Source: Contendibacter sp031732755 (GTDB lineage: Bacteria; Pseudomonadota; Gammaproteobacteria; Competibacterales; Competibacteraceae). From it: a stretch of DNA of 64,000 nt. Where the stretch lies: contig JAVMKI010000081.1 in assembly GCA_031732755.1 (NCBI GenBank), positions 1-64,000 on the forward strand. The letters are read 5' to 3'. Below are positions 44,158 to 53,188 of the stretch, piece by piece (positions within the stretch are counted from its first letter, which is position 1; each line of letters begins with the position of its first letter). A program made the translations under genes and the position numbers. The notes beneath the pieces are model-generated. The model was given only the letters and a program-made list of their open reading frames with translations. It did not search any database and had not been told where the DNA came from.

Positions 44158-45427
44158 GGCCGCCCTCCCCGCCCAGTCGCCGCCGGAAAATCGCCGCCAG
44201 CCGCTCGATGTTGCGATGCAGGTGGTATTTCTCCTCGACCCGCGTCCGCCCGGCCTCGCCCAGCCGGCGCCGCAATGCCGCATCGTCCATCAACCGGGCC
44301 AGCGCCGCCGCCAGTCCCTCGGCATCGGACGGCGCGACCAGCAACCCATCCAACCCATTGCGGATCAGTTCGGGAATGCCGGTAATGAAGGTGGTCACGC
44401 AGGGGATGGTCATCGCCATCGCCTCCATCAGCACCACTGGAATACCCTCGGCGAAACTGGCCAGCGCGAAGGCATCGGCGGCGGCGTACAGTTCGCGGAT
44501 GCGGTCCTGATTGACCGCGCCCTCGAAAATCACGGCCTCGCCCAGCGCCCGCTCAGCCACGATCCGTTCCAGAATCGGCCGGTCAGGACCGTCGCCGACC
44601 ACGCGCAAGCGAATCTCGCGGCCTGCCGCGCGCAGGCGGGCGATGGCGTCCAGCAGGATGGCCTGACCCTTGGCGGGCGTCAGCCGGCCCACGCAGATCA
44701 CCTCGAACGGATGAGGATCGGCCCGGAACGGGCGCGGCGCGAACAGCGCGGGGTCCACGCCCAGCGGGGAAATCTCGAACTTGTCCCAGTGATCCGGCGG
44801 CGACAGCTTCATCAACTGGCTGCGGGCGTACTGACCGATGCAGCAGATGAAACGGGCGCCGGCGATCTTCTCGGCCAGGTAGTAACCGGGCGCGTCGTAA
44901 AACTCGTCCGGGCCGTGGACGGTCATCGAAAAGGTGATCGGGAAAATCCGGTGGGCGATCAGCGCCACGGTGGCGGCCGGAGTAGCGAAATGAACGTGCA
45001 GGTGAGTCAAGCCCTTGCGCGCCATCCAGCGGCCGAGCATCAACGCCTCGATGAAATAGAACATCCCGTAGGTCAGTTTTTTCAAATCCGCGCCGCCCAA
45101 TCGCAACGCAAATTTCAGGCCCCGCAGGAAACCCGCCGGTTGCGTGATCAACGTAGCCCACTTCGCGGCCAATGCGCCAAGCGCACCGTGGCGCTTGACG
45201 TAATACGTTCGTTCCGCCTCGGCCCGCTCGGCGGCGGTCAGCCGTTCCGGCGGGCGGTCGGGAGCATTGATCGAGGCAACTTCGATCGTGAAGCCCAGTT
45301 CCCGCAACCGCAACACCTCGCGCAGGATGAAGGTATGGGAAACCGCCGGGTACTGGCTGACCAGATAGGCCAGGCGCACTGGCGGCGGCGATTCGGATTT
45401 CGCTGTGTTGTTATTGATTTTAGCCAT
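44150..45427 (-). CDS. family 4 glycosyltransferase
   Basis: 425 residues, GT-B fold. N-domain: RLAYLVSQYPAVSHTFILREV (typical of WcaL/ExoL-like EPS transferases), HLHVHFATPAATVALIAHR and FSMTVHGPDEFYD. C-domain: VICVGRLTPAKGQAILLDAI, LRVVGDGPDRPIL and the E-x7-E nucleotide site ASFAEGIPVVLMEAMAM. ATG 45427 is preceded by GGAG at 5 bases; a GTG 6 bases earlier is also in frame. Downstream gene overlaps by 8 bases. Confidence 0.9.
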   Translation of the reverse strand: MAKINNNTAKSESPPPVRLAYLVSQYPAVSHTFILREVLRLRELGFTIEVASINAPDRPPERLTAAERAEAERTYYVKRHGALGALAAKWATLITQPAGFLRGLKFALRLGGADLKKLTYGMFYFIEALMLGRWMARKGLTHLHVHFATPAATVALIAHRIFPITFSMTVHGPDEFYDAPGYYLAEKIAGARFICCIGQYARSQLMKLSPPDHWDKFEISPLGVDPALFAPRPFRADPHPFEVICVGRLTPAKGQAILLDAIARLRAAGREIRLRVVGDGPDRPILERIVAERALGEAVIFEGAVNQDRIRELYAAADAFALASFAEGIPVVLMEAMAMTIPCVTTFITGIPELIRNGLDGLLVAPSDAEGLAAALARLMDDAALRRRLGEAGRTRVEEKYHLHRNIERLAAIFRRRLGGEGGHG

Positions 45428-45439
45428 TTGCACTCCTCG

Positions 45440-45481
45440 CCCCTCATCCCCCCAACCTCTCTCCCACCAGGAGAAAGGGAG
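45440..45481 (+). repeat. dispersed CCC..CTCTCCC..GAGAAAGGGAG element, copy C
   Basis: Intergenic copy between the PPTase stop and the GT4 start. Reads CCCCTCATCCCCCCAACC, then TCTCTCCCACCAGGAGAAAG; an imperfect hairpin is possible. On the minus-strand transcript it lies between two co-directional genes. Confidence 0.6.
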
Positions 45482-46237
45482 TCAAACCCACCGCCAGCCC
45501 CGCCACCGCCAATTCACGCCCAAGGCCGCCAGCGCCCCGCGCCAACCGGACTCCGGTTCCAGATTCAGTACGCTCCATTCTCGCCCTTCTCCATCACGCA
45601 CGCTGACGCGCCCGTCCGGCTGGACATCCTCGCGACCACACACGTCCAGGGTTCGCAAGCCGCTGGCCAAACCGCCGCCCAACGCCTTGGCGATGGCTTC
45701 CTTGCGGGTCCAGCAGGCGAAAAACGCGGGTTGAATCCGCTCCACCGGCAACGCCTGGAATGCCGCCCACTCGCGCGGCGTACACACTCTTTCGAGGATC
45801 GCCGCGGGGTTCACTTTTCGATCCAGACGTTCCAAATCCACGCCCACCTCGCGGCGCGCGACAGCGTACAATGCCCGACCGCTGCTGTGGGAAAGATTGA
45901 AATACAGGCCGGTTTCCGCATCCACCCCCACCAACGTCGGCTTGCCGTGTTCGCCCTGCTCGAAACGCAGCGCCGTCGCCGGACGATTCAGATACGCTCC
46001 CAGCAGTTCCCGCAGCAAACCACGCCCAGCGATAAACCGATTCCGATATTCCAGAAAGCGGAATCGCGCCGCCCGCTCCGGTTCATCCGCCGCCAAGGTT
46101 GCCGCCAGATCGGCCAGCGGTTTTGGCGGACGATCCAGATCCACCAACCACAGATGAATTTCGTCAGCGGCTAGAAAGAGGGGCCGAAGCGCTGAGGGCT
46201 CAAACTTTTGCTCCGACCACTCGCCGCTCGTTGCCAC
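45482..46237 (-). CDS. Sfp-type 4'-phosphopantetheinyl transferase
   Basis: Moves the phosphopantetheine arm of CoA to a serine of a carrier protein. About 251 residues, the two-lobed Sfp form. Motifs: HGKPTL, FNLSHSSGRALYAV, EVGVDLERL (magnesium Asp/Glu) and FFACWTRKEAIAKALGGGL. The start is uncertain: the frame has GTG codons at 46243 and 46237, and I prefer 46237 as AAGG lies 6 bases upstream; longer readings run into the GT4 gene. No stand-alone carrier protein or NRPS/PKS is encoded nearby; the only carrier domain in the window is in the 53189-55792 protein, which makes it a plausible client. Confidence 0.88.
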   Translation of the reverse strand: MATSGEWSEQKFEPSALRPLFLAADEIHLWLVDLDRPPKPLADLAATLAADEPERAARFRFLEYRNRFIAGRGLLRELLGAYLNRPATALRFEQGEHGKPTLVGVDAETGLYFNLSHSSGRALYAVARREVGVDLERLDRKVNPAAILERVCTPREWAAFQALPVERIQPAFFACWTRKEAIAKALGGGLASGLRTLDVCGREDVQPDGRVSVRDGEGREWSVLNLEPESGWRGALAALGVNWRWRGWRWV

Positions 46238-46245
46238 TTCCACCC

Positions 46246-47514
46246 TTAACCACCCACCAGCAATCGCCGATACAGCGCCACCGCCGCATCCATCTTGGCG
46301 TCCCAGCCGTAGCGCTCCCGTGCCCGCCGCAAGCCTTCCGCGCCGCGCGCGCGCCATGCATCAGGATGCGCCACCACGTCGCGGAACACGTCCACCAACC
46401 CGTTGACCACCGCTTCCCGGCCCGTGTCGGGCAAGGCCCGGCCCACGCCATCGTCCACGACTTCCGCCGGTCCGCCGAACGCCACCGCCGTGACGGGCCG
46501 GGCGCAGGCCATCGCTTCCAGCAGCACCGCGCCGCCCGATTCACGCACCGAGGGCAAACAGAACAGGTGCGCCTCGCGCATCCGCGCCGCCACCTCGGTT
46601 TGCGGCAAGGCGTCCGTGTTGAACCTGACCTGTTCGTTCAGACCGCGCGCTTGAACTTCCGCCCGCAATTCGGCTTCCAGCGGCCCCTCGCCGACCAGGG
46701 TCAGCAATACAGGCCATTCGTCTTTCACCCGCGCCACCGCTTCCAGCAACATGGAAACGCCCTTGAACGGCACCAGGCGACCCACGAACGCCAGGCGCAA
46801 CGGTTGCGCGGGTCCCGGCGGTTCCGGCCAGGGTCCGGGCGAGAACACATCCAGGTCCACGCCATTTTCCAGCATGGGCACACAGCGGGCGCGATGGCGT
46901 GGCGCGATGCTCTCCACGGTGGCGCGGGTCGCGGTCAGGATCGCCGCCGCATGACGGCTGGAACCCGCCATGGCGTCGACCACCCGGCCCAGCTTGCGCA
47001 CCGGATACACCCAGGCCGCGTCCGCCCGCATGATGTCGGGAAAATGCATCGGATTGCCCAGGCCGCCGTTCCACGGTCCCAGCACCACGGGCCGACCGAG
47101 CTGATGCAGGCGGGTCGCCGCCATGGGAGAAACCGGTGTCACCGCATGGATAATATCCCAGTCCGCACCCGCCGTCCGCCGCCGCTTCAGTTCCTGCAAC
47201 GCCGCTGCGTCATACACGTAGAAATCCGCCGAGGAGACGAGAAACACCGCGTGCTGGCTCTGGCCGAACAGCCGCGCCGCCAGCCGGTACAACGGCCCCG
47301 CGAACCATTCGGTATCCACGTAGATCACTTTCGATCCTGGCAATGGGGCGCCGGCGGCGGTCAAAGCTTCGCGGTTGCGAACGTGGGTGACCAGCGTCAC
47401 CGGCAACCGCCGGGCCAGTCGGGAATACCAGTGCCAGCCAATCTGCGACACCGAACCCATTCCCGGCCCGCATTGGTACGCCGACAGCAGAAGTCGGGGC
47501 CTGTTCTTGTTCAT
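46246..47514 (-). CDS. family 4 glycosyltransferase
   Basis: 422 residues, GT-B fold. Seen: RLLLSAYQCGPGMGSVSQIGWHWYSRLAR (N-domain loop), HAVTPVSPMAATRL, LENGVDLDVFSPG, LAFVGRLVPFKGVSMLLEAV, LTLVGEGPLEAEL and PSVRESGGAVLLEAMACARPV (E-x7-E site). ATG 47514 has GGGAG 7 bases upstream, better than GTG/ATG choices to 47547. Its stop lies 8 bases before the PPTase start, so the two are probably translated in sequence. Confidence 0.9.
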   Translation of the reverse strand: MNKNRPRLLLSAYQCGPGMGSVSQIGWHWYSRLARRLPVTLVTHVRNREALTAAGAPLPGSKVIYVDTEWFAGPLYRLAARLFGQSQHAVFLVSSADFYVYDAAALQELKRRRTAGADWDIIHAVTPVSPMAATRLHQLGRPVVLGPWNGGLGNPMHFPDIMRADAAWVYPVRKLGRVVDAMAGSSRHAAAILTATRATVESIAPRHRARCVPMLENGVDLDVFSPGPWPEPPGPAQPLRLAFVGRLVPFKGVSMLLEAVARVKDEWPVLLTLVGEGPLEAELRAEVQARGLNEQVRFNTDALPQTEVAARMREAHLFCLPSVRESGGAVLLEAMACARPVTAVAFGGPAEVVDDGVGRALPDTGREAVVNGLVDVFRDVVAHPDAWRARGAEGLRRARERYGWDAKMDAAVALYRRLLVGG

Positions 47515-47598
47515 CGTTTTGCTCCCGCCACGGAAATACCCATGCACAATCCAAATGGGTTCCCTACACTACCGCCACGTCACCCACGGAGCGCTCCC

Positions 47599-48003
47599 AT
47601 GAGCCATGTCATCGAAATCAAGGTCCGGGGCTACCATCTCGACTTGTTTCGCCACGTCAACAATGCTCGCTATCTGGAATTTCTGGAGGAAGCTCGCTGG
47701 AGTTTCCTGGAAGTCACCAACAACCTGACGATTCTGGACCAATACGGCTATGCGTTCGCCGTGGTCAACATCAACATCAATTACCGCCGCGCCGCCTACA
47801 TGGGCGAAATCCTGCGCGTCGTCACCTCGATGAAGTCTATCGGCACCCGCCGGTGCGTGATGCATCAGGCCATCACCCTCAAGGATACCGACACTGTGAT
47901 CGCCGACGCCGACGTCACCTTCGTCATCGTGGATACCCAGGCCGAAAAAGCGGTGGAGCTCACCGGCGAATTGCGGGCCAGCATGGAGCGCATGGCCGGT
48001 TAG
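47599..48003 (+). CDS. hotdog-fold acyl-CoA thioesterase (YbgC/FadM-like)
   Basis: 134 residues. Hotdog core with LDLFRHVNNARYLEFLEEARW, the 4HBT signature with the catalytic Asp before HVNN, and VVNININYRRAAYMGEILRV. Family members hydrolyse short or long acyl-CoAs; the exact substrate is unclear. GGAG is 7 bases before the ATG. Longer upstream readings are antisense to a glycosyltransferase and are not real. It lies alone on the plus strand within the polysaccharide locus and overlaps the galE stop by 4 bases at the 3' end. Confidence 0.88.
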   Translation: MSHVIEIKVRGYHLDLFRHVNNARYLEFLEEARWSFLEVTNNLTILDQYGYAFAVVNININYRRAAYMGEILRVVTSMKSIGTRRCVMHQAITLKDTDTVIADADVTFVIVDTQAEKAVELTGELRASMERMAG

Positions 48004-48998
48004 TTGCCTGAGTCTGGGGGAAGCGCGGGCGATGACCGGGTTTCCCAGCGCCAGGCGTGAGCGATGATCGTCGCCAGATCGGCGTAACGCGGTTTCCAAC
48101 CCAGCTCGGCCCGCGCCCGTTGGGCGTCCGCCACCAACCGTTCCGGATCGCCGGGCCGCCGCTTCCCGTACTGCACCGGGATGTCCTGGCCAGTCACGGA
48201 GCGGGCGGTCTCGATCACTTCCCGCACCGAAAAACCGTTGCCGTTGCCCAGGTTGTACGCCGCGCTGTCGCCGCCGGCCCACAGCCGTTGCAGCGCCAGC
48301 AGATGGACTTCGCATAGATCGGCGACGTGGATATAGTCACGGATGCAGGTGCCGTCCGGCGTGTCGTAGTCGGTTCCGAACACCGTGATGTGCGGCCGAT
48401 GCCCAGTGGCGGCTTGCAGCACCAGCGGAATCAAGTGGGTTTCCGGTTGATGGCGTTCGCCCAGTTCGCCGTCCGGGTCGGCGCCGGCGGCGTTGAAATA
48501 GCGCAGGCTGACCGATTTCAGCCCATACGCGACGTCATAGTCTTGCAATATCTGCTCGACCATCCACTTGCCCCGCCCATAGGGATTGATGGGATTTTTC
48601 GGATGGTCCTCGTCAATCGGGATGCGAACCGGCTCGCCGAAAATCGCCGCAGTGGAGGAAAAGATGAAGTGGCGCACCCGATGCGCCACCATCGCGTCCA
48701 GCAGATACTGGGTTTTAACCACGTTGTTGAGATAGTACTTGGCTGGCTCGCGTACCGATTCGCCGACTTGGATGTGAGACGCAAAGTGCATCACGCCATC
48801 GAAACGTGTGGTCGCCAGCAACTCGTCCAGCAAATCCCGCTCGCCCAGATCGCCCAGCACGAAGCGGCCCTCCACCACCGCATCCCGGTGACCCGCGGAC
48901 AGATTATCCAGCACCGTGATCTCGAATCCGTGCCGGCCCAGCAGCTTGACCATGTGCGAGCCAATATAGCCCGCTCCGCCAACGACGAGTACATGCAT
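48000..48998 (-). CDS. galE: UDP-glucose 4-epimerase
   Basis: Interconverts UDP-glucose and UDP-galactose, supplying galactose (or GalNAc) for the polysaccharide. 332 residues, extended SDR: VLVVGGAGYIGSHMV (NAD site), catalytic Ser/Thr region SSTAAIFGEP, YxxxK as YGRGKWMVEQIL, RYFNAAGADPDGELGE and DGTCIRDYIHVADL. ATG 48998 has AGGAA 7 bases upstream. It faces Wzx divergently, so both promoters lie in the 107 bases between. Confidence 0.95.
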   Translation of the reverse strand: MHVLVVGGAGYIGSHMVKLLGRHGFEITVLDNLSAGHRDAVVEGRFVLGDLGERDLLDELLATTRFDGVMHFASHIQVGESVREPAKYYLNNVVKTQYLLDAMVAHRVRHFIFSSTAAIFGEPVRIPIDEDHPKNPINPYGRGKWMVEQILQDYDVAYGLKSVSLRYFNAAGADPDGELGERHQPETHLIPLVLQAATGHRPHITVFGTDYDTPDGTCIRDYIHVADLCEVHLLALQRLWAGGDSAAYNLGNGNGFSVREVIETARSVTGQDIPVQYGKRRPGDPERLVADAQRARAELGWKPRYADLATIIAHAWRWETRSSPALPPDSGN

Positions 48999-49105
48999 CG
49001 AATCGTTCCTGGTAATTGATTGAATCGGCTTGCGCACTACCACACTGGAATGATGCCTGCTAATTTAATGAGCATAGACCGAACGCCGCCCAACCGCATC
49101 TCGAC

Positions 49106-50707
49106 ATGACTGCTTTCGCCAGCGACGCCAAACAACAATTCAAGAACCGGCTGTCCCAGAACGCGGTCGTGCAACTGGCCGCCAAGCTGCTGTACATGCT
49201 CAGCCGGGTTGGGTTACCGCCGATCATCCTCAGCTACGTCAGCCTGGAGGAGTACGGCATTTGGGCCACCTGCTTCATCGTCATCAGCTACCTGGGCATG
49301 AGCACCTTCGGCATCGCCAACGTCTACATCCGCTATACCGCCGAATACCACGCCCGCCACGATACCGAAGCGATCAACCGCCTGCTGACCACCGGCCTCG
49401 CCGTCACCATTCCGCTCTGCCTTGGCCTGCAGACGCTGCTGGGCTTGGGGATGCCGCTGTTGCTGGACGCCTTCAAAGTGGCTCCGCACCTGCGCGAAAC
49501 CGCCGCCATCCTGATTTTCGCCACCGCCGCCGCGATGATGCTCGACCTGAGTTTCGGCGCGTTCAGCCATGTGCTGGGCGGCTTGCAGCTCATGGTGCGC
49601 CAGACCGGCATCTGGGTGGCCAGCTTCCTGCTGGAGACCGCGCTGATTGTTGGCTTGCTGCTGGCCGGGCTGGGGGTGTACGCGCTGCTGTGGGCTTTCG
49701 TCATTCGTTACTTGCTGGCTACCTGGCTCAGTGCCCGCGCCTGCTTCCAGGTTCTGCCTGGCCTGACCCTCGGCCCGCGCCATTTCGACCGGAGCTTGCT
49801 GAAGCTGTTTTACCGCTTCGGCGGCGTGGTGCAGATTTCCGGGCTGCTGAGCATGGTGCTCTATTCCATCGAAAAGGTGATCGCCGGCGCATTCATCGGG
49901 GTGCGCGCCACCGGCCTGTTCGACCTCGGCGAAAAGCTGCCAGTCATGTCCAGTCAGACCACCTCGGCGCTGAACGCGGTGTTCCTGCCAGCGGTGACCC
50001 ATCTGTACAGCCTGGGTCAGATGGAAGAACTGGGCAAGCTGTACCTGAAAGGCGCGCGCTACATCAGTCTATTGACCGGACTGATCATGGGTTTTCTAGC
50101 CGGTTTCGCCGCGCCGATCATGACCGCCTGGCTGGGACCGAGCGAAGAATTCCGCATCACCGCCTTCATCATGGCCTGGTTCACCCTGCCGTTTCACACC
50201 CACGTCACCACCGGCCCCTGCACCGCGCTGCATTACGGGGCCAATCAGCCCGCCCGCACCTTGTTCTATCCGCTGAGCCAGACGGCGCTGGTCGCAATTC
50301 TAGTCGGCGGCGCGTTCCTAGCCTTCGGCGCCACCATTCCCGCCATCACCTATGGCGTTGCCGCCGCCATGACCCTGAGCGGCTGGGCCTACATGGCCTG
50401 GTCCAACCGCTTCCTGCAGGTCGAATCCGGCGTTTTCATCAGGCGGGTGATCATCCCTGGCCTGATGCCCTACGGCTTCGGGCTGGCGCTGGCGGGACTG
50501 ACCGCGCCCTGGTTCGCCGCCGCCGGCAGCGACCGCTGGAGCCTGCTGGGACTATTGGCCGTCTGCGGCTTGCTTTATAGCGTGGTGACGACGGCTTTTC
50601 TGTACCGGGTGATGTGCGACTGGGGCGAACGGGAATATCTGCGTCGGCAACTGGCGCACACCCTGAGCGGATTCATCGGCAAGGCGATTGGGCGGAAAAC
50701 CGGATGA
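49106..50707 (+). CDS. Wzx-like polysaccharide flippase
   Basis: Expected to flip undecaprenyl-linked repeat units to the periplasm. 533 residues, 12-14 hydrophobic segments; MOP/PST superfamily pattern with LSQNAVVQLAAKLLYMLSRVGLPPIILSY-type first helices, LEEYGIWATCFIVISYLGMSTFG and MVLYSIEKVIAGAFIGVRATGLFDLGEKLP. No sequence signature fixes the sugar handled. The stop overlaps the start of the next gene by 4 bases (ATGA). Confidence 0.85.
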   Translation: MTAFASDAKQQFKNRLSQNAVVQLAAKLLYMLSRVGLPPIILSYVSLEEYGIWATCFIVISYLGMSTFGIANVYIRYTAEYHARHDTEAINRLLTTGLAVTIPLCLGLQTLLGLGMPLLLDAFKVAPHLRETAAILIFATAAAMMLDLSFGAFSHVLGGLQLMVRQTGIWVASFLLETALIVGLLLAGLGVYALLWAFVIRYLLATWLSARACFQVLPGLTLGPRHFDRSLLKLFYRFGGVVQISGLLSMVLYSIEKVIAGAFIGVRATGLFDLGEKLPVMSSQTTSALNAVFLPAVTHLYSLGQMEELGKLYLKGARYISLLTGLIMGFLAGFAAPIMTAWLGPSEEFRITAFIMAWFTLPFHTHVTTGPCTALHYGANQPARTLFYPLSQTALVAILVGGAFLAFGATIPAITYGVAAAMTLSGWAYMAWSNRFLQVESGVFIRRVIIPGLMPYGFGLALAGLTAPWFAAAGSDRWSLLGLLAVCGLLYSVVTTAFLYRVMCDWGEREYLRRQLAHTLSGFIGKAIGRKTG

Positions 50708-51315
50708 AAAGCTTATTGCGACGCCTCCTGCGCTATCTGGCCTTCGAACGCGGTCAGGCGGTGGGCTGGTACAAGCGCTTCTGCAATCCTGGCGGCGAGG
50801 AATGGGCCGCCTGGCTCAAGCGCCGGGGGATATTGCATGCCATCGGCGAGCACTGTTCGATTCAGACCAACGTCACCCTCACCGACCCGGTCTATACCCG
50901 GCTGGGCAACAACGTGCGGCTGACCGGCTGCACCCTGTTCGGTCACGACGGCTCGGTCAACATGCTGAATCGGGCCTATGGCCTGAAACTGGATCGGGTC
51001 GGCAAGATCGACATTCGCGACAACGTGTTCGTCGGCCATGGCGCGATCCTGCTGCCGGGCGTCACCGTCGGCCCCAATGCCATCGTCGCTGCCGGGTCGG
51101 TGGTCAATCGCGACGTGCCGCCCAACAGCATCGTCGCCGGGGTGCCGGCGCGGGTGGTCGGCGAACTGGATCGACTGGTCACCCGGCTGCGGGACGAGAC
51201 CGAGCGGCTGCCGTGGGCGGCGCTGCTGGCCCAGCGCAGCGGTTCCTTCGATCCGGTGTTGCAGGTGGAGCTGGATCGCATCCGCATCCAGCACTTCTTC
51301 GGCGACTCCGACTGA
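50704..51315 (+). CDS. hexapeptide-repeat acyltransferase (LbH)
   Basis: 203 residues. Left-handed beta-helix repeats: IGEHCSIQTNVTLTDPVYTRLGNNVRLTGC and IDIRDNVFVGHGAILLPGVTVGPNAIVAAGSVVNRDVPPNSIVAGVPARVV. Typical of acetyl-CoA-dependent sugar O-acetyltransferases. The N-terminal helix and the 40-residue C-terminal tail are outside the core. ATG 50704 overlaps the flippase stop, so translation is coupled. Confidence 0.83.
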   Translation: MKSLLRRLLRYLAFERGQAVGWYKRFCNPGGEEWAAWLKRRGILHAIGEHCSIQTNVTLTDPVYTRLGNNVRLTGCTLFGHDGSVNMLNRAYGLKLDRVGKIDIRDNVFVGHGAILLPGVTVGPNAIVAAGSVVNRDVPPNSIVAGVPARVVGELDRLVTRLRDETERLPWAALLAQRSGSFDPVLQVELDRIRIQHFFGDSD

Positions 51316-51338
51316 TCCCGCCATTCGGGATTTTCATC

Positions 51339-53174
51339 ATGACCCGTTCATGTCGGCCTGACCTCGGCGGCAGCGTCGTTCTGGGCTTGTTGTTGTGGGG
51401 CAGCCTGGCGGCGACGGTCATGGCGCAATCCCCCGCCGGCAACAGCGCCAATGCCCGCTCGCCGCTCGGCATCAACATCGCCGCGCTCAATTACTGGAGC
51501 ACGGAATGGCCACTGCTGGACGCGATGAAGCAATCCGGCGACTGGTTGACCCAATGCGATCGCCGCACGTCCAGCAACTGCAGCCTGCCAGCGCCGGCCA
51601 GCGAATGGGATACCCGCGAGCAGTCCCGGCTGGACCTCGACCCGGCAGGCTGGGTGCGCTCCCTGCCGACGGCCGACGACGTTCTGGTTCACTACCGTAG
51701 CGTCGCCACCATGCTGTTCGGCGGCAATGGTGGGGCCTATCCGTCCGGTCAGTACACGGTGTCGTATGACGGCGAGGGTACGCTCGAATATGGACTCGAT
51801 GCGGTCAAGGACGCCGCGCGTTCTCAGCCGGGCCGCGATGTCGTGAACGTCCGGGCCAGCAACGCCGGAATGCTGTTACGGATCACCGCCACCGATCCTC
51901 GCCACGTCGGCGCTTATCTGCGCCATATCCGGGTCATCCCGCCCGGCGGTGTTTGCGACGATGACCCGTTCGTCTATGCCGAGAATGCCGAAGCCTGTCA
52001 GGCTCGGAACGGTCGCTATACTCCGTTTACCGCCCTGGACGGGGTCGAACGCTTCCGCTTCCACCCGCTGTTCCTGCGGAACCTGCGCCTTTATCGAGCC
52101 ATTCGTTTCATGGATTTGTTGCGGACCAATACCAATGAAGGGGTGGAATGGGCCGAGCGGCCCCGGCTGACCGATGCCCGCTGGAGCAGTCGCAACGGCG
52201 CGCCGGTGGAACTGGCGCTGGAGTTGGCAACGACGCTGCACGCCGACCCCTGGCTCAACGTTCCGGTGCAGGCCAATGCCGATTACGTGGCGCAATTCGC
52301 CCGGCTGGCGCGGGCGCGCCTGCCTTCCGATTCGCGCGTTTACCTTGAATACGCCAACGAAGTTTGGAACGACCAGTTCAGCGCCGGAGCCTGGCTGCAA
52401 CAACAGGCCGTGCAACGCTGGCCCGACCGGCCTGGCGGCCCTTCGCCTTTCACCCGTCGCATCAACGCCTACGGCAAACGCGCGGCCGAAATCTGCGCGC
52501 TGTGGAAACGGGAATGGGGCAACGACCGGGATCGGGTGGTTTGCGTCCTGGGCGGCATGAGCGCCAATCCGTGGGTGGCCGAACAAGCCCTGCAATGTCC
52601 GCTGTGGGCGGCGGAAAATGGCGGCCATGCCTGCGCCGAAGCGATGGATGCGCTGGCTATCGCGCCCTATTTCGGCGGTCATCTGGGCACATCCCGCTGG
52701 GCCAACAGCGTCGCCGCCTGGACCAGCCGGCCCGACGGCGGTCTAGCCCTACTGTTTCAGGAACTCACCTCGGGCGAGATTCTAGGTGACCCCAAGGCGC
52801 TGGCCCTGCCGGCGGTGTTCCGCCAAATCGCCGCCCATCGCGTGATTGCCGACCGCTACCGGCTGGCGCTGCTCGGCTATGAAGGCGGCCAGCACCTGGT
52901 CGGCGTTGGGCCGGCCCAGAATGACGAGCGGCTGGAAAAGCTGTTCGTGGCCGCCAATCGCGCCGACTCGATGGGCGCGCTGTACGACGCTTATCTCGAC
53001 GGCTGGCGGCAACAGGGTGGCCAGTTGTTCATGCCCTTCAACAGCGTGAGCCGCTATACCCGTTATGGCAGTTGGGGCGCCAAGGAATATCAGACCCAAA
53101 GCGCCGCGCCCAAACACCAAGCACTGCTACGTTTCATCGCCACTCATCCCTGTTGGTGGCCGGGTTGTCGCTGA
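51339..53174 (+). CDS. secreted glycosidase-like protein of the polysaccharide locus
   Basis: 611 residues. A signal peptide is visible (LGGSVVLGLLLWGSLAATVMAQS). The mature part opens with LGINIAALNYWSTEWPLLDAM, then a beta-rich stretch (GQYTVSYDGEGTLEYG), then a TIM-barrel-like half with FMDLLRTN, NVPVQANADYVAQFARLARARL, VYLEYANEVWNDQF, MDALAIAPYFGG and ALLGYEGGQHL. The Asn-Glu pair in YANEVWN and the later Glu in GYEGGQH would be positioned as acid/base and nucleophile of a clan A glycosidase, which is inference. Sequences of this type are sometimes labelled cellulose-binding proteins. It follows the acyltransferase by 23 bases and probably trims or remodels the polymer. Confidence 0.72.
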   Translation: MTRSCRPDLGGSVVLGLLLWGSLAATVMAQSPAGNSANARSPLGINIAALNYWSTEWPLLDAMKQSGDWLTQCDRRTSSNCSLPAPASEWDTREQSRLDLDPAGWVRSLPTADDVLVHYRSVATMLFGGNGGAYPSGQYTVSYDGEGTLEYGLDAVKDAARSQPGRDVVNVRASNAGMLLRITATDPRHVGAYLRHIRVIPPGGVCDDDPFVYAENAEACQARNGRYTPFTALDGVERFRFHPLFLRNLRLYRAIRFMDLLRTNTNEGVEWAERPRLTDARWSSRNGAPVELALELATTLHADPWLNVPVQANADYVAQFARLARARLPSDSRVYLEYANEVWNDQFSAGAWLQQQAVQRWPDRPGGPSPFTRRINAYGKRAAEICALWKREWGNDRDRVVCVLGGMSANPWVAEQALQCPLWAAENGGHACAEAMDALAIAPYFGGHLGTSRWANSVAAWTSRPDGGLALLFQELTSGEILGDPKALALPAVFRQIAAHRVIADRYRLALLGYEGGQHLVGVGPAQNDERLEKLFVAANRADSMGALYDAYLDGWRQQGGQLFMPFNSVSRYTRYGSWGAKEYQTQSAAPKHQALLRFIATHPCWWPGCR

Positions 53175-53188
53175 AGGCCGACCGAATC

